Shown here piece after piece: positions 13,040 through 23,539 of a stretch of DNA of 64,000 nt; within the stretch, counting starts at the first letter, position 1, and every line of letters starts with the position of its first letter. The stretch is taken from contig NZ_JAJVHF010000013.1 of the NCBI RefSeq assembly GCF_022171985.1, forward strand, positions 1 to 64,000. The letters are read 5' to 3'. Both the position numbers and the translations under genes were made by a program. The DNA comes from Huaxiibacter chinensis (GTDB lineage: Bacteria; Pseudomonadota; Gammaproteobacteria; Enterobacterales; Enterobacteriaceae). The notes beneath the pieces were generated by a model that worked only from the letters and a program-made list of their open reading frames with translations, ran no database searches and was not told the DNA's origin.

Positions 13040-13067
13040 TCGAGAGGTTTGTTTCCGCTCACCTTAA

Positions 13068-13088
13068 CCCTCTCCCACAGGGAGAGGG
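13068..13088. repeat. CCCTCTCCC-ACA-GGGAGAGGG inverted repeat
   Basis: A 9-bp perfect inverted repeat with a 3-base loop, preceded by a C-rich CTCACCTTAA flank, lies in the 68-bp srlD-gutM gap. It belongs to a family seen again at 27677, 29957 and 30060. In the srl transcript it would form a stable hairpin between srlD and the regulatory genes. Confidence 0.85.
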
Positions 13089-13107
13089 AACAAAATAAGG
13101 AGTCGAT

Positions 13108-13467
13108 ATGGTCACCGCATTCATCACCGTCGCCGCCATCGCCTGGTTCTGCCAGCTGATCTTTGCCGGCTGGCAGCTCCGCCAGTTTAACCGTGCGTTT
13201 GATGCCCTGTGTCAGAAAGGCCGCGTGGGCGTCGGGCGTTCCGGTGGGCGTTTCAAACCGCGCGTGGTGGTTGCCATTGCGCTGGATGAAGACAACAAAG
13301 TCTGCGATTCCCTCATCATGCGCGGAATAACTGTTTTTGCCCGACCGGTGAAAATCCAGGCAATTAACGGCATCTCTTTGCAGGAATTACGACCCGATGT
13401 GATCTTTCCCCATGATTCTCTCTGTCAGAATGCACTATCATTAGCGCTTAATCTGAAACATGTATAA
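13108..13467 (+). CDS. gutM: Glucitol operon activator GutM
   Basis: GutM (SrlM) is the activator of the srl operon that acts together with the repressor SrlR. The 119-residue protein starts with a hydrophobic helix (FITVAAIAWFCQLIFAGWQL) followed by a basic cytoplasmic segment, so it is probably membrane anchored. The gene order and length match E. coli. How a membrane-anchored protein activates transcription is not evident from the sequence. Confidence 0.93.
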   Translation: MVTAFITVAAIAWFCQLIFAGWQLRQFNRAFDALCQKGRVGVGRSGGRFKPRVVVAIALDEDNKVCDSLIMRGITVFARPVKIQAINGISLQELRPDVIFPHDSLCQNALSLALNLKHV

Positions 13468-13530
13468 TTTCGTTGTGAAAGCTATATGCTTGCGAAATTA
13501 TCATTTCGCAACGTAAGGAACGAAGCGCCT

Positions 13531-14304
13531 ATGAAACCTCGTCAGCGGCAGGCGGCCATTCTTGAGCATCTCCAGAAGCAGGGAAAATGTTCAGTAGAAG
13601 ACCTGGCTCACTACTTTGACACCACGGGCACCACCATTCGCAAGGATCTGGTCTTGCTTGAAAACGCGGGTGCCGTCATTCGAACCTATGGTGGAGTAGT
13701 GCTCAATAAAGACGAAGCCGACCCGCCTATCGATCACAAAACGCTGATTAATACTCCTCAGAAAGCGCTGATTGCCGAAGCGGCCGTCAACTTTATCCAC
13801 GACGGCGACTCCATCATCCTGGATGCAGGCAGTACCGTGCTGCAGATGATCCCGCTGCTCAGCCGCTTCAATAACATCACGGTGATGACCAACAGTCTGC
13901 ACATCGTCAACGCCCTGGCGGAGAACGACTGCGAGCAGACCATCCTGATGCCCGGTGGAACCTTTCGTAAAAAATCGGCGTCATTTCACGGTCAGCTGGC
14001 AGAGAACGCCTTTGACCACTTTAGTTTTGATAAGCTCTTTATGGGCACCGACGGTATCGATCTTAATGCAGGCGTCACCACCTTTAACGAGGTTTTTAGC
14101 GTCAGTAAGGCCATGTGCAACGCCGCACGGGAGGTCATTCTGATGGCGGACTCGTCGAAGTTTGGTCGCAAAAGCCCGAATATTGTCTGTAGTCTGGAAA
14201 GCGTCGATAAGCTGATTACCGACGCAGGTATCGACCCGGCGTTCAAAAAAGCGCTGGAAGAGAAAGGAATCAATGTGATCGTAACCGGAGAGAGTCATGA
14301 GTGA
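13531..14304 (+). CDS. srlR: DeoR-family glucitol operon repressor SrlR
   Basis: SrlR (GutR) represses the srl operon until sorbitol is present. The 257-residue protein has an N-terminal DeoR winged HTH ([10 protein letters not shown] ... [10 protein letters not shown], residues 5-45) and a C-terminal sugar-phosphate-sensing domain with the DAGSTVLQ and MGTDGIDL motifs. MKPRQRQAA is taken as the start; the open frame extends 15 codons upstream without family support. It overlaps gutQ by 8 bp. Confidence 0.96.
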   Translation: MKPRQRQAAILEHLQKQGKCSVEDLAHYFDTTGTTIRKDLVLLENAGAVIRTYGGVVLNKDEADPPIDHKTLINTPQKALIAEAAVNFIHDGDSIILDAGSTVLQMIPLLSRFNNITVMTNSLHIVNALAENDCEQTILMPGGTFRKKSASFHGQLAENAFDHFSFDKLFMGTDGIDLNAGVTTFNEVFSVSKAMCNAAREVILMADSSKFGRKSPNIVCSLESVDKLITDAGIDPAFKKALEEKGINVIVTGESHE

Positions 14305-15262
14305 TTTTCTGTTAAACGCAGGCCGCCAGACGCTGTTACTTGAACTCCAGGAAGCCAGCCGTCTGCCGGATCGTCTTGGCGATGATTTTGTTCGTGCTGC
14401 CAACACCATCATTCAGTGCGAGGGCAAAGTGATCGTGGCCGGGATCGGGAAATCCGGGCACATCGGCAAGAAGATCGCCGCGACGCTTGCCAGCACCGGA
14501 ACCCCGGCGTTCTTTGTGCATCCGGCCGAAGCGCTGCACGGCGATCTGGGGATGATCGAAAGCCGCGACGTGATGCTGTTTATCTCCTATTCCGGCTCGG
14601 CCAAAGAGCTGGATTTGATTATTCCGCGCCTGCACGAAAAATCAGTCGCCCTGCTGGCGATGACCGGTAAATCGCGTTCGCCGCTGGCAGTGGCAGCCAA
14701 AGCCACGCTGGATATCTCCGTGGAGCGCGAAGCCTGCCCGATGCACCTCGCCCCGACGTCCAGCACCGTTAACACGCTGATGATGGGCGACGCGCTGGCG
14801 ATGGCGGTGATGCAGGCGCGCGGCTTCAACGAAGAAGATTTTGCCCGCTCGCACCCGGCGGGCGCGCTCGGCGCACGCCTGCTCAATAAAGTGCATCATC
14901 TGATGCGGACCGACGATGCGATTCCGCAGGTCAAACTGAACACCAGCGTGATGGACGCAATGCTGGAGCTCAGCCGAACTGGCCTTGGGCTGGTTGCGGT
15001 GTGCGATGAAAACGATCTCGTCACCGGGGTCTTTACCGACGGGGATCTTCGTCGCTGGCTGGTTGGCGGCGGCAAACTGGAGACGCCCGTACAGGACGCG
15101 ATGACGCCAGGCGGCCTGACGCTCAACGCCGAAAGCCGCGCCATCGAAGCCAAAGAGCTGCTGATGAAACGCAAAATCACCGCCGCACCGGTGGTGGATG
15201 ACAGCGGCAAACTCTGCGGCGCGATAAACCTGCAGGATTTTTATCAGGCCGGGATTATTTAA
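14297..15262 (+). CDS. gutQ: D-arabinose 5-phosphate isomerase GutQ
   Basis: GutQ interconverts ribulose 5-phosphate and arabinose 5-phosphate, a paralogue of the LPS enzyme KdsD. The 321-residue protein has an N-terminal SIS domain ([24 protein letters not shown]) and two C-terminal CBS domains from about residue 205. It ends the srl operon and overlaps the norR 3' end tail to tail by 4 bp. Confidence 0.96.
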   Translation: MSDFLLNAGRQTLLLELQEASRLPDRLGDDFVRAANTIIQCEGKVIVAGIGKSGHIGKKIAATLASTGTPAFFVHPAEALHGDLGMIESRDVMLFISYSGSAKELDLIIPRLHEKSVALLAMTGKSRSPLAVAAKATLDISVEREACPMHLAPTSSTVNTLMMGDALAMAVMQARGFNEEDFARSHPAGALGARLLNKVHHLMRTDDAIPQVKLNTSVMDAMLELSRTGLGLVAVCDENDLVTGVFTDGDLRRWLVGGGKLETPVQDAMTPGGLTLNAESRAIEAKELLMKRKITAAPVVDDSGKLCGAINLQDFYQAGII

Positions 15263-16773
15263 CCCTTCAGTCCCAGACGTTTCGCCAGCCGGTGCAGGTT
15301 GGCGACGTCCGTTTCCAGCGCCCGCGCACATGCCGCCCAGCTGCGGCCGTTCTGCTCCAGCGCACGGGCAATCGCCTGGCGCTGAAAGGCTTCGGTGGCT
15401 TCACGCAAACTGGTACTGACGGCCATCGGGGTCTCCTGAACCACAGCAGGCGCCTTCTCATCGTGCAGGGCAAAATGTCGGGCATGAATCACCAGCTCAT
15501 CGCTTGAACGCTCCGCGCGCGCCAGCACCACCGCGCGGTGGATAGCGTGTTCCAGTTCGCGCACGTTGCCCGGCCAGCCATACTGCTGAAGATGCTCACG
15601 CGCCCCAGGGCTGAGCACGACGCGGGAAAGGCCCATCTTGAGCCGACACTGCTCGCAAAAATAGCCTGCCAGCAACACCACGTCTTCGCCCCGTTCACGC
15701 AGCGCTGGCACCGTCAGCGGAAAAACGCTCAGACGATGGAACAGATCGGCGCGGAAGTGACCGGCCAGTACCTCTTCACGCAAATCGCGGTTGGTGGCGG
15801 CGAGAACGCGTACATCGACCCGTAAGCTGCGATCGTCACCTACGCGCTGAATATCGCCGTACTGCAGCACCCGCAGCAGCTTCGCCTGTAACGACAGCGA
15901 CAGCTCGCCAATTTCATCAAGGAACAGCGTGCCATTATCGGCCATTTCGAACTTACCGCTGCGGTTGCTGATAGCCCCGGTAAACGCCCCTTTCACATGC
16001 CCGAACAGTTCGCTTTCCGCCACGCTTTCTGGCAGCGCGGCGCAGTTGAGATAGACAAGCGGGTTAACCGCGCGAGGTGAATTTTCGTGTATGGATTTCG
16101 CCACCAGCTCTTTACCGGTGCCCGTTTCGCCGAAAATCAGCACGTTTAAATCCGAGGCCGCCACGATATCGATCTCTTTTTTAAGCTGGACCATTCCTGC
16201 GGACAGGCCAATCATCTCGGTATGGATGACCTGTTCAAAGGCCGCCGGGCTGCCCGGCAGCAGGTTCTGGCTCTCCAGTTGTTCAATCAGCAGCGCGTTA
16301 TTTAGCGCCCCGGCGGCCAGGGCCGCGATCAGACGCAGCTCTTCATCACTGAAGGTATCGAACTGGTCCGGCGACATACCGTCAAGCGTCAGGGCGCCAA
16401 TCAGATTTTGTCCGGCAAAAAGCGGCAGGCCAATGCAGGCGTGGACCTTCAGGCTCTCCTGTCCCGGGATCAGCCCATCGTAAGGGTCGGGGAGATCGCT
16501 GTCCGCAGGAAAGCGCACCACATCCCCCGCACGGGCAATGGTTTCGAGACGCGGATGGCCCTCCAGAGTAAAGCGGCGCCCCAGAACATCCTGCGCCAGT
16601 CCGTCGATGGCGAGCGGTATAAACTGCCGCCCTTCATAACGCAGCAGCGCCGAGGCATCGCATGCCAGCACGTGCCGCAGGGTTGAAATCAGCCGTTGAA
16701 AACGGTCCTGATGACCAATACCAGTTTGCAGTTCAATGGCGATTTTCGCCAGCACATCTACGGAAAAGCTCAT
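15259..16773 (-). CDS. norR: Nitric-oxide-responsive sigma-54 activator NorR
   Basis: NorR senses NO through a mononuclear iron in its N-terminal GAF domain and then activates norVW with sigma-54 polymerase. The 504-residue product has the GAF domain (about 20-170), the AAA+ domain with Walker A GETGTGKE and the sigma-54-contacting GAFTGA loop, and a C-terminal Fis-type HTH. The start [10 protein letters not shown] at 16773 matches the family; a frame open 49 codons further upstream runs through the NorR binding sites and is unlikely to be translated. Confidence 0.97.
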   Translation of the reverse strand: MSFSVDVLAKIAIELQTGIGHQDRFQRLISTLRHVLACDASALLRYEGRQFIPLAIDGLAQDVLGRRFTLEGHPRLETIARAGDVVRFPADSDLPDPYDGLIPGQESLKVHACIGLPLFAGQNLIGALTLDGMSPDQFDTFSDEELRLIAALAAGALNNALLIEQLESQNLLPGSPAAFEQVIHTEMIGLSAGMVQLKKEIDIVAASDLNVLIFGETGTGKELVAKSIHENSPRAVNPLVYLNCAALPESVAESELFGHVKGAFTGAISNRSGKFEMADNGTLFLDEIGELSLSLQAKLLRVLQYGDIQRVGDDRSLRVDVRVLAATNRDLREEVLAGHFRADLFHRLSVFPLTVPALRERGEDVVLLAGYFCEQCRLKMGLSRVVLSPGAREHLQQYGWPGNVRELEHAIHRAVVLARAERSSDELVIHARHFALHDEKAPAVVQETPMAVSTSLREATEAFQRQAIARALEQNGRSWAACARALETDVANLHRLAKRLGLKG

Positions 16774-16785
16774 CTTCGCCTCACT

Positions 16786-16841
16786 GTCATTTTGACAATC
16801 TATATTGTCATAATGACCATAAATAAGACAGTCATTTTGAC
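16786..16841. promoter_or_regulatory. Three NorR enhancer sites
   Basis: Three GTCA-N3-TGAC sites (GT-N7-AC cores) occur at 16786-16796, 16807-16817 and 16831-16841, spaced 21 and 24 bp apart. Three sites are known to be needed for norVW activation in E. coli. Their position directly before norR also fits autorepression. Confidence 0.93.
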
Positions 16842-16896
16842 TACTCATTACGGGTGACTTTTTAACAAAGGCAATAAAATCAATACTATAAAAAGT

Positions 16897-16911
16897 TGGC
16901 ACGAAACGTGT
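16897..16911 (+). promoter_or_regulatory. Sigma-54 promoter of norVW
   Basis: TGGCACGAAACGTGT has the -24 GG (16898-16899) and, ten bases later, GT (16910-16911) in place of the usual -12 GC. It is 49 bp upstream of norV and about 56 bp after the last NorR site. The imperfect -12 element lowers confidence slightly. Confidence 0.75.
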
Positions 16912-16959
16912 AATAGACAAAACATCTTATTTGAACACGCCGTATAAATTGAGGTTGCT

Positions 16960-18408
16960 ATGTCTATTCTTGTTAAAAATAACATTCATTGGGTGGGTCA
17001 ACGTGACTGGGAAGTACGTGATTTCCACGGGACGGAATACAAAACCCTGCGCGGCAGCAGCTACAATAGCTATCTTATTCGCGAAGGTAAAAACGTATTG
17101 ATCGATACCGTCGATCACAAATTCAGCCGCGAGTTCGTGCAGAACCTGCGCAGCGAAATCGATCTGGATGCTATCGATTACATCATTATTAACCATGCGG
17201 AAGAAGACCACGCCGGTGCGCTGACCGAGCTGATGTCTTATATCCCGAACACGCCAATTTACTGCACCACCAACGCGATTGACTCCATTAACGGTCACCA
17301 CCACCATCCGGAGTGGAATTTCCATACCGTTAAAACCGGTGACACGCTGGATATCGGCAATGGCAAGCAGCTGATCTTCGTTGAAACGCCGATGCTGCAC
17401 TGGCCCGACAGTATGATGACCTACATGACCGGCGACGCGGTGCTGTTCAGCAACGATGCCTTTGGTCAGCACTACTGCGACGAACGTCTCTTCAACGATG
17501 AAGTGGATCAAACCGAGCTGTTCGAACAGTGCCAGCGTTACTACGCCAACATTCTGACCCCATTCAGCCGTCTGGTGACGCCTAAAATCACCGAGATCCT
17601 GGGCTTCAACCTGCCGGTGGATATGATTGCCACCTCTCATGGCGTGGTGTGGCGTGAAAACCCCACCCAGATCGTTGAGCTGTATCTGAAATGGGCGGCA
17701 GATTATCAGGAAGACCGTATTACGATCTTCTACGACACCATGTCCAACAACACCCGCATGATGGCAGATGCGATTGCGCAGGGTATCAATGAAGTAGACC
17801 CGAACGTGGCGGTGAAAATCTTCAACGTGGCGCGCAGCGATAAAAACGAGATTCTGACCAATACCTTCCGCTCCAAAGGCGTGCTGGTGGGCACCTCCAC
17901 CATGAACAACGTGATGATGCCGAAAATTGCGGGTCTGGTAGAAGAGATGACCGGCCTGCGTTTTCGCAATAAACGCGCCAGCGCCTTTGGCTCCCACGGC
18001 TGGAGTGGCGGCGCGGTTGACCGTCTCTCCACGCGTTTGCAGGATGCCGGCTTTGAAATGTCGATGAGCCTGAAGGCCAAATGGCGTCCGGACATCGACG
18101 CACTGGAAATCTGCCGCCAGCACGGTCGCGACATCGCACGTCAGTGGGCGCTCGCTCCGCTGCCTGACGTCGCGGCAAAACCCGCTGAACAGCAGCCCTC
18201 CGGCGCCTGTGCCTCCGCCGCGTCTGCCGATCTCGGCCCGCGCATGCAGTGCAGCGTCTGCCAGTGGATTTACGACCCTGAACAGGGAGAGCCAATGCAG
18301 GATGTCGCCCCGGGCACGCCGTGGAGTGACGTACCGGACAACTTCCTCTGCCCGGAATGCTCGTTAGGTAAGGACGTCTTTGACGAACTGGCGACGGAGG
18401 CAAAATGA
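16960..18408 (+). CDS. norV: Anaerobic nitric oxide reductase flavorubredoxin
   Basis: NorV reduces NO to N2O at a diiron site under anaerobic conditions. The 482-residue protein has a metallo-beta-lactamase-like diiron domain (HAEEDH near 79-84, with further ligands around 147 and 166). A flavodoxin FMN domain follows ([14 protein letters not shown], about 254-400). The C-terminal rubredoxin carries CSVC and CPEC iron ligands. It overlaps norW by 4 bp. Confidence 0.98.
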   Translation: MSILVKNNIHWVGQRDWEVRDFHGTEYKTLRGSSYNSYLIREGKNVLIDTVDHKFSREFVQNLRSEIDLDAIDYIIINHAEEDHAGALTELMSYIPNTPIYCTTNAIDSINGHHHHPEWNFHTVKTGDTLDIGNGKQLIFVETPMLHWPDSMMTYMTGDAVLFSNDAFGQHYCDERLFNDEVDQTELFEQCQRYYANILTPFSRLVTPKITEILGFNLPVDMIATSHGVVWRENPTQIVELYLKWAADYQEDRITIFYDTMSNNTRMMADAIAQGINEVDPNVAVKIFNVARSDKNEILTNTFRSKGVLVGTSTMNNVMMPKIAGLVEEMTGLRFRNKRASAFGSHGWSGGAVDRLSTRLQDAGFEMSMSLKAKWRPDIDALEICRQHGRDIARQWALAPLPDVAAKPAEQQPSGACASAASADLGPRMQCSVCQWIYDPEQGEPMQDVAPGTPWSDVPDNFLCPECSLGKDVFDELATEAK

Positions 18409-19538
18409 GCCACGGAATCGTGATTATCGGCTCGGGCTTTGCCGCTCGTCAGCTGGTGAAAAATATTCGTAAGCAGGATGCCACGGTGCCGTTAACGCTC
18501 ATCGCGGCGGATAGCATGGATGAGTACAACAAGCCTGACTTAAGCCATGTCATCAGCCAGAGCCAACGCGCAGACGATCTCACCCGCCAGACGGCGGGGG
18601 AGTTTGCCGAACAGTTTAACCTTCGCCTGTTTCCGTATACCTGGGTCACCGGTATCGATGCCTCCGCACACGTGGTCAAATCCAGGGACCAGCAGTGGCA
18701 GTACGACAAACTGGTGCTGGCAACCGGCGCCGCGGCCTTTGTCCCGCCCGTTAACGGGCGGGAGATGATGATCACCCTGAACAGCCAGCAGGAATATCGC
18801 GCCAGCGAAACCCTGCTACGTGATGCGCAAAGGGTGATGATTGTCGGCGGGGGGCTGATTGGGACAGAACTGGCGATGGATTTTTGCCGCGCCGGTAAAT
18901 CGGTGACGCTGGTCGATCACGCAGCCAGCATTCTTTCGGCGCTGATGCCTGCCGAAGTGAGCAGTCGCTTACAGCATCGCTTAACCGATATGGGGGTCCA
19001 CTTGTTGCTGAAATCACAGCTGCAAAATCTGACCCGCTCGGAAAAAGGGATCGTCGCCACGCTCGACAGAGATCGTCACGTTGAGGTGGATGTGGTGGTC
19101 GCCGCTACAGGCCTGCGCCCTGAAACCGCGCTGGCCCGCTGCGCCGGCGCTGAAACAGGCCGTGGCGTGAAGGTGGACAGCTACCTGCAAACCACGCAGC
19201 CCGATATATATGCCCTGGGTGACTGCGCGGAAATCAACGGTCAGGTTCTGCCGTTCCTGCAGCCAATCCAGCTTAGCGCCCTCTATCTGGCGAAAAACGT
19301 GCTGGGGGCCAGTGCGCCCCTGAAGTTGCCCGCCATGCTGGTTAAAGTGAAGACGCCTGAATTACCGCTGCATCTCGCGGGTGAAACGCAGCGCCAGGAT
19401 CTCAGCTGGCAGTTATCCATTGACCCGCAGGGCATGGTTGCGCGGGGATCGGACCCCTCGGGCGAACTGCGCGCCTTCGTCGTGAGCGAAGATCGCATGA
19501 AGGAGGCATTCGCGCTGCTGAAATCGTTATCCCTGTAA
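18405..19538 (+). CDS. norW: NADH:flavorubredoxin reductase
   Basis: NorW passes electrons from NADH through FAD to the rubredoxin centre of NorV. The 377-residue protein has the FAD motif IIGSGFAA at the N-terminus, the NAD motif [11 protein letters not shown] near residues 145-155 and the second FAD motif YALGDCAEI near 268. Its length matches E. coli NorW. It starts within the norV stop. Confidence 0.97.
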   Translation: MSHGIVIIGSGFAARQLVKNIRKQDATVPLTLIAADSMDEYNKPDLSHVISQSQRADDLTRQTAGEFAEQFNLRLFPYTWVTGIDASAHVVKSRDQQWQYDKLVLATGAAAFVPPVNGREMMITLNSQQEYRASETLLRDAQRVMIVGGGLIGTELAMDFCRAGKSVTLVDHAASILSALMPAEVSSRLQHRLTDMGVHLLLKSQLQNLTRSEKGIVATLDRDRHVEVDVVVAATGLRPETALARCAGAETGRGVKVDSYLQTTQPDIYALGDCAEINGQVLPFLQPIQLSALYLAKNVLGASAPLKLPAMLVKVKTPELPLHLAGETQRQDLSWQLSIDPQGMVARGSDPSGELRAFVVSEDRMKEAFALLKSLSL

Positions 19539-19578
19539 CCGGTAAACCGAACTTAACCTTAGGATATAGTTATCCGCC

Positions 19579-19603
19579 GCCCCGATGTCCCGGGGCTTTT
19601 TTT
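19579..19603 (+). terminator. norVW terminator
   Basis: A GC-rich 6-bp stem GCCCCG / CGGGGC with a 6-base loop is followed by seven T. It begins 40 bp after norW and ends at the stop of the convergent nickel transporter gene. Confidence 0.9.
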
Positions 19604-20627
19604 ATCCTTCACGCACCACCAGCGTGTCGTAGCCTCGCCAGCGGTAATTTGCGACTGAAATCAGCCAGCAGACGACAAAGAGCCCCACCACCCCATAACC
19701 CGCGTTGCCCAGACGATCGTTAACGGCAGCCACGACGCGCCAGACGCCGCCGTGAAGATTAAACTTATCCATCAACAGCCCTGTTGCCTCCAGGCCGCCA
19801 ATCAACAGCGCAACCACCACGGAGGTTCCGGTAATCGTCATGTTGTAGTAGAGCTTGCGCTGCGGTTTATCAAACGCCCAGCCGTAGGCCCCCACCATCA
19901 GCACATTATCCAGGGTGTCCACCAGCGCCATGCCGCTGGCGAACAGCGCCGGAAAAATCAGGATTGCCCAGACTGACATCCCGTTCGTGGCGCTGGCGGC
20001 GGAGATCCCCAGCACGCCGATCTCCGTGGCGGTATCAAACCCAAGGCCAAACAAAAATCCCACCAGATACATCTGCCCGCTTTTATTGACCAGCCGGAAC
20101 GTGGCGCCAAACAGCCAGCTCATTACCCCACCCTGGGCGGAGAGGTCCCGCTCATTGGCGCAACCCTGCCCTTTTTTCAGCCGCTGAAAACTGCGCCAGA
20201 CGCTCTGCAATATCATGGCATTGACCAGCGCCATCGCCAGCAGAAACGTCGCCGAGACGGCCGTGCCAATCAGGCTGCCCGTGTCGTGAAACCAGCTCAG
20301 TTTTTGTTGAAAAGCGCTCGCCGCGGCGGCAATGGCTACCGTTGCCAGCACCACAATGGTCGAATGGCCGAGTGAAAACCAGGCGCCGATACCGTACGGG
20401 CGCTTGCCCTCCTGCATCATTTTACGCGTGACGGAATCAATTGCCGCAATATGGTCAGCATCCACCGCATGACGCAGACCGTAGCACCAGGCGAGCAGGC
20501 TTGCCGCCATCAGCGCGCTGTTCCCGCTAAAGGTTTGCCATGCAAAGCCCCACGCCAGAACATTCGCGATAACCAGCCCCAGCAACAAAAATGCGGCACG
20601 GGGATGCGTGCGAAAGCGTCGCTGCAT
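19602..20627 (-). CDS. High-affinity nickel/cobalt permease (NiCoT/NixA family)
   Basis: This is a membrane importer of Ni2+, 341 residues with about eight hydrophobic segments. The signature HAVDADHIAAID near 70-81 (HX4DH in helix II) and LGFDTATEI are the metal-selectivity motifs of the NiCoT family. An MQRRFRTHP start at 20627 is one base past the hypF stop, which suggests coupled translation. E. coli lacks it here. In a hydN-hypF operon it would supply nickel for [NiFe] hydrogenase maturation; that role is inferred from position. Confidence 0.92.
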   Translation of the reverse strand: MQRRFRTHPRAAFLLLGLVIANVLAWGFAWQTFSGNSALMAASLLAWCYGLRHAVDADHIAAIDSVTRKMMQEGKRPYGIGAWFSLGHSTIVVLATVAIAAAASAFQQKLSWFHDTGSLIGTAVSATFLLAMALVNAMILQSVWRSFQRLKKGQGCANERDLSAQGGVMSWLFGATFRLVNKSGQMYLVGFLFGLGFDTATEIGVLGISAASATNGMSVWAILIFPALFASGMALVDTLDNVLMVGAYGWAFDKPQRKLYYNMTITGTSVVVALLIGGLEATGLLMDKFNLHGGVWRVVAAVNDRLGNAGYGVVGLFVVCWLISVANYRWRGYDTLVVREG

Positions 20628-20628
20628 G

Positions 20629-22860
20629 TTACATCCTCTCTGCAGATAAACGGGCCGCTGCCACAACAGCCTGCCCAAAGGAGATCGCCCCGTCGCCCGC
20701 AGGCAACCGGGAAGGGAAAAGAAGCTGGTAATCAGCAAGATAGTATTTCAACCGCGTGCGTAGCAGGCGATTGTGCATCACCCCGCCGCTAAAGCAGAGC
20801 GTCGTTATCGCCCGACGCCGGGCGTGGTAGCGCAGCAATTGTGCCAGCCCTTTCGCCAGCGCATCGTGGAAGGCCCACGCCCGCGCGCCAGGCTCAGCCT
20901 GCCAGTCCAGCCACTGTTGCCAGAAGGTGGACATGCTTAAGACGCCCTCCTCTACGGGCAGCGTGACCGGATGCGCAGCACCCGCACTTCGGGTGGCTAA
21001 GGTTTCCAGCAGACAGGCGGCCTCGCCTTCATAGTGCTGAACATCCGGCGCCACGTTGAGGGCGCAGGCCACGGCATCGAACAGTCGCCCGCACGAAGAG
21101 GCAAGCGGCGCGTTAATCCCCCGCGCCATTGCCGTCGCCAGCAGTGACCAGTTTTGCTGGCGCACATTGGCCGTCTCCGGGCGAGTTTGCCAGTCCGGAA
21201 CAAATGCCAGACACTGGGCAAGCAGGTTGCGCCAGGGTTGCGAGGCGGCCAGATCGCCCCCCGGCAGCGCCACGGCGGGTAAACCGCCTAAATGCTCGCA
21301 CTCCTGGTAATTTATCCGCAGGCACTCACCGCCCCACAGTGCGCCGTTTTCGCCCATGCCTATACCATCCAGGGTCAGCGCGATGACGTCGCCGCCGTCA
21401 CATGGCCAGCCGTTTTCGGCCAGACAGGCCGCCGCATGGGCGTGGTGGTGCAATACCCTCAGCGTAGGCAGACCCGACATCTCTGCTTTCTTTGCCGAAC
21501 GGTAAGCCGGATGCGCATCGCACACCACGTATTCCGGCTGAAAATCGTAAATCGGCTGAATGACATCCAGCGCCTTTTGCCACTGGCTTTCGACGCCATC
21601 GTCATTCAAATCGCCCAGATGCTGGCTTAGCACCGCCTGCCCACCGCGCACCAGACAAAAGGTATTTTTCATCTCCGCGCCCAGACATAAAAGAGGCGGA
21701 ATATCATTGAACCCGGCGGGGAGTTTTATCGCATCCGGGACAAAGCCCCTTGCCCGACGCAGCATCGCTCCGTCCTCATCGACCACGGAGTCGTCCATAC
21801 GCTGCAGGATATCCCGGTTATGCAGCAGGAAGCCGTCGGCGATCTCCTGTAGCGCCGTCAGCGCCTGTTCGTTATCAGTCGCAGGCGGCTGTCCACTGCG
21901 ATTTCCCGATGTCATCACCAGCGGCCCGTTAATCTCCTGCAATAACAGATGCTGCAACGGATTCGCGGGCAGCATCACCCCAAGGTAATCCAGCCCGGGA
22001 GCAAGGTTGTGCGGCAGCGTGGGTAGCAGGGATTTGGCCGTCAGAACAACCGGCGCGGCAGGCGATTGCAGCAGCTTGCTCGCCTTCTCCGGCAGGCCGT
22101 TCGCGTTGGGCAGCATGATGGCCAGCGGTTTTGTCGGACGATGCTTGCGCAGACGCAGGCGCGCCACCGTAGCCCTATTTTTTGCATCACAGGCCAGGTG
22201 AAAACCCCCCAGCCCTTTAATGGCGATAATACCGCCCTGTCGGATCATGTTTACCGCCGCGCTCAGGGCTGACTCGCCGCTCTGGCTATCATCGCCGGCA
22301 CGCCATTCCAGCTGTGGCCCGCAGTCCGGGCAGGCCACAGGCTGAGCGTGAAAACGCCTGTCTGCGGGGTTGCGATACTCCGTCTCGCACGATTTGCAAA
22401 GGGGAAAGGGTGCCATCGACGTCAGCGGTCGGTCGTAAGGCATCGCGCGAATGATGGTAAAACGGGGGCCGCAGTGGGTGCAGTTGATAAACGGGTAGCG
22501 ATAGCGACGCTCACGTGGGTCACGCATTTCAGCCAGACAGGCCGGGCAGGTGGCCGCATCCGGCACAATCTGGGTATCCATTGCCCCCGTCGCGCTGTGG
22601 CGGATTGAAAATCCCTCGGGCGGCGTGAGCCACGCAAACGGCATTGCGTCGACTTCGTCAATGCGAGCCAGCGGCGGACATCGTTGCACCAGCAGTTCGC
22701 TAAACCCGGGGGCTTCTCCGTACAGCCGCACCAGTACGCCCTCACCGTCATTACAGACGTCACCGCGTAATTCCAGCTGCGTGGCGAGCTGCCAGACGAA
22801 CGGGCGGAAACCCACGCCCTGCACTTTACCGCGAACCCGCAGCTGAACTCCGTTTGCCAT
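20629..22860 (-). CDS. hypF: Carbamoyltransferase HypF
   Basis: HypF makes carbamoyl-AMP from carbamoyl phosphate and transfers the carbamoyl group to the HypE C-terminal Cys, the first step to the CN ligands of [NiFe] hydrogenases. The 743-residue protein has the acylphosphatase domain ([13 protein letters not shown] near 8-20), paired CxxC zinc fingers about 107-185, a YrdC-like domain and a Kae1-like domain with [12 protein letters not shown]. The length is close to E. coli (750). It follows hydN by two bases. Confidence 0.97.
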   Translation of the reverse strand: MANGVQLRVRGKVQGVGFRPFVWQLATQLELRGDVCNDGEGVLVRLYGEAPGFSELLVQRCPPLARIDEVDAMPFAWLTPPEGFSIRHSATGAMDTQIVPDAATCPACLAEMRDPRERRYRYPFINCTHCGPRFTIIRAMPYDRPLTSMAPFPLCKSCETEYRNPADRRFHAQPVACPDCGPQLEWRAGDDSQSGESALSAAVNMIRQGGIIAIKGLGGFHLACDAKNRATVARLRLRKHRPTKPLAIMLPNANGLPEKASKLLQSPAAPVVLTAKSLLPTLPHNLAPGLDYLGVMLPANPLQHLLLQEINGPLVMTSGNRSGQPPATDNEQALTALQEIADGFLLHNRDILQRMDDSVVDEDGAMLRRARGFVPDAIKLPAGFNDIPPLLCLGAEMKNTFCLVRGGQAVLSQHLGDLNDDGVESQWQKALDVIQPIYDFQPEYVVCDAHPAYRSAKKAEMSGLPTLRVLHHHAHAAACLAENGWPCDGGDVIALTLDGIGMGENGALWGGECLRINYQECEHLGGLPAVALPGGDLAASQPWRNLLAQCLAFVPDWQTRPETANVRQQNWSLLATAMARGINAPLASSCGRLFDAVACALNVAPDVQHYEGEAACLLETLATRSAGAAHPVTLPVEEGVLSMSTFWQQWLDWQAEPGARAWAFHDALAKGLAQLLRYHARRRAITTLCFSGGVMHNRLLRTRLKYYLADYQLLFPSRLPAGDGAISFGQAVVAAARLSAERM

Positions 22861-22862
22861 GA

Positions 22863-23408
22863 TCAGAACAGCAGAGAAGACGCGGTATCAAACGCTGCAC
22901 GACGGCGTTTTTCAGCGCTCATCTGTTCAAGCTTGTCACGATCGATGCACACCAGCGCATGCGTTGGACACACTTCCATGCAGGCGGGGCCTGCTTCCCG
23001 GTGATAACAGAGATCGCATTTGTTGGCTTCGGCCTTTTCCGCCCGCACGTTCAGCCCCGCACCACTGTTGCGCACAACCGGGCGAACCACCACTTCCATT
23101 GCGCCATACGGACAGGCCACAACGCAGGTTTTACAGCCGATGCAGCGCTCCTGCATCACGTGTACAAAGCCTTTTTCGCGTTTGATCGCGCCATTCGGGC
23201 AGACATTGGCGCAGGGGGCGTCTTCGCACTGGCGGCAGATCGCCGCCGTGGAAATATTGACGCCTTTGATAACGTGAATGCGCGGCAGGAAAGCCTCGGG
23301 GGTCAGGGATGCACAATCCTGCTCCACCTGATGCGATACCACGCAGGCAACTTCACAGGTACGGCAGCCAATACATTTACTGGCATCGGCCATCATAAAA
23401 CGGTTCAT
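22863..23408 (-). CDS. hydN: Electron transport protein HydN (4Fe-4S ferredoxin-like)
   Basis: HydN is an iron-sulfur protein linked to formate dehydrogenase H and formate hydrogenlyase. The 181 residues carry four Cys clusters of the CxxCxxCxxxC type ([39 protein letters not shown]...CMEVC), close to HycB in this window. The MNRFMMADA start is chosen because HycB also begins MNRFVIADS. A sigma-54 promoter and FhlA-type repeat lie upstream. Confidence 0.95.
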   Translation of the reverse strand: MNRFMMADASKCIGCRTCEVACVVSHQVEQDCASLTPEAFLPRIHVIKGVNISTAAICRQCEDAPCANVCPNGAIKREKGFVHVMQERCIGCKTCVVACPYGAMEVVVRPVVRNSGAGLNVRAEKAEANKCDLCYHREAGPACMEVCPTHALVCIDRDKLEQMSAEKRRRAAFDTASSLLF

Positions 23409-23444
23409 TTGTTTCTCCGGCATAGCAATGATGCCGAAGAGTAT

Positions 23445-23459
23445 TCACAAACCGTGCCA
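23445..23459 (-). promoter_or_regulatory. Sigma-54 promoter of hydN-hypF-nickel permease
   Basis: On the minus strand TGGCACGGTTTGTGA has a good -24 element, with GA instead of GC at -12. It is 37 bp upstream of hydN and about 45 bp downstream of the FhlA-type palindrome. E. coli hydN-hypF is known to be FhlA-dependent. Confidence 0.7.
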
Positions 23460-23503
23460 GAATTTAATCCATTGATTTAAATGAATTTAATAATGAGTTT
23501 GAC

Positions 23504-23529
23504 TGTCATCGTCAGTTATGACGATGACA
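23504..23529. promoter_or_regulatory. FhlA-type upstream activating sequence of hydN
   Basis: A perfect 11-bp inverted repeat, TGTCATCGTCA around GTTA, shares TGTCAT, TCGTCA and TGACA elements with the sequence between hycA and hypA. It lies just after the convergently positioned end of ascG and upstream of the sigma-54 site of hydN. Confidence 0.75.
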
Positions 23530-23539
23530 TCTGTCGAGA

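Noticed and set aside
16774..16920. N-terminal extension of norR by 49 codons
   Set aside because: It would place all three NorR boxes inside coding sequence, and the family begins at MSFSVDV.
16927..18123. Long minus-strand frame of 398 codons opposite norV
   Set aside because: norV is a clear flavorubredoxin. The opposite frame arises from its codon use and reads as low-complexity His/Arg-rich protein.
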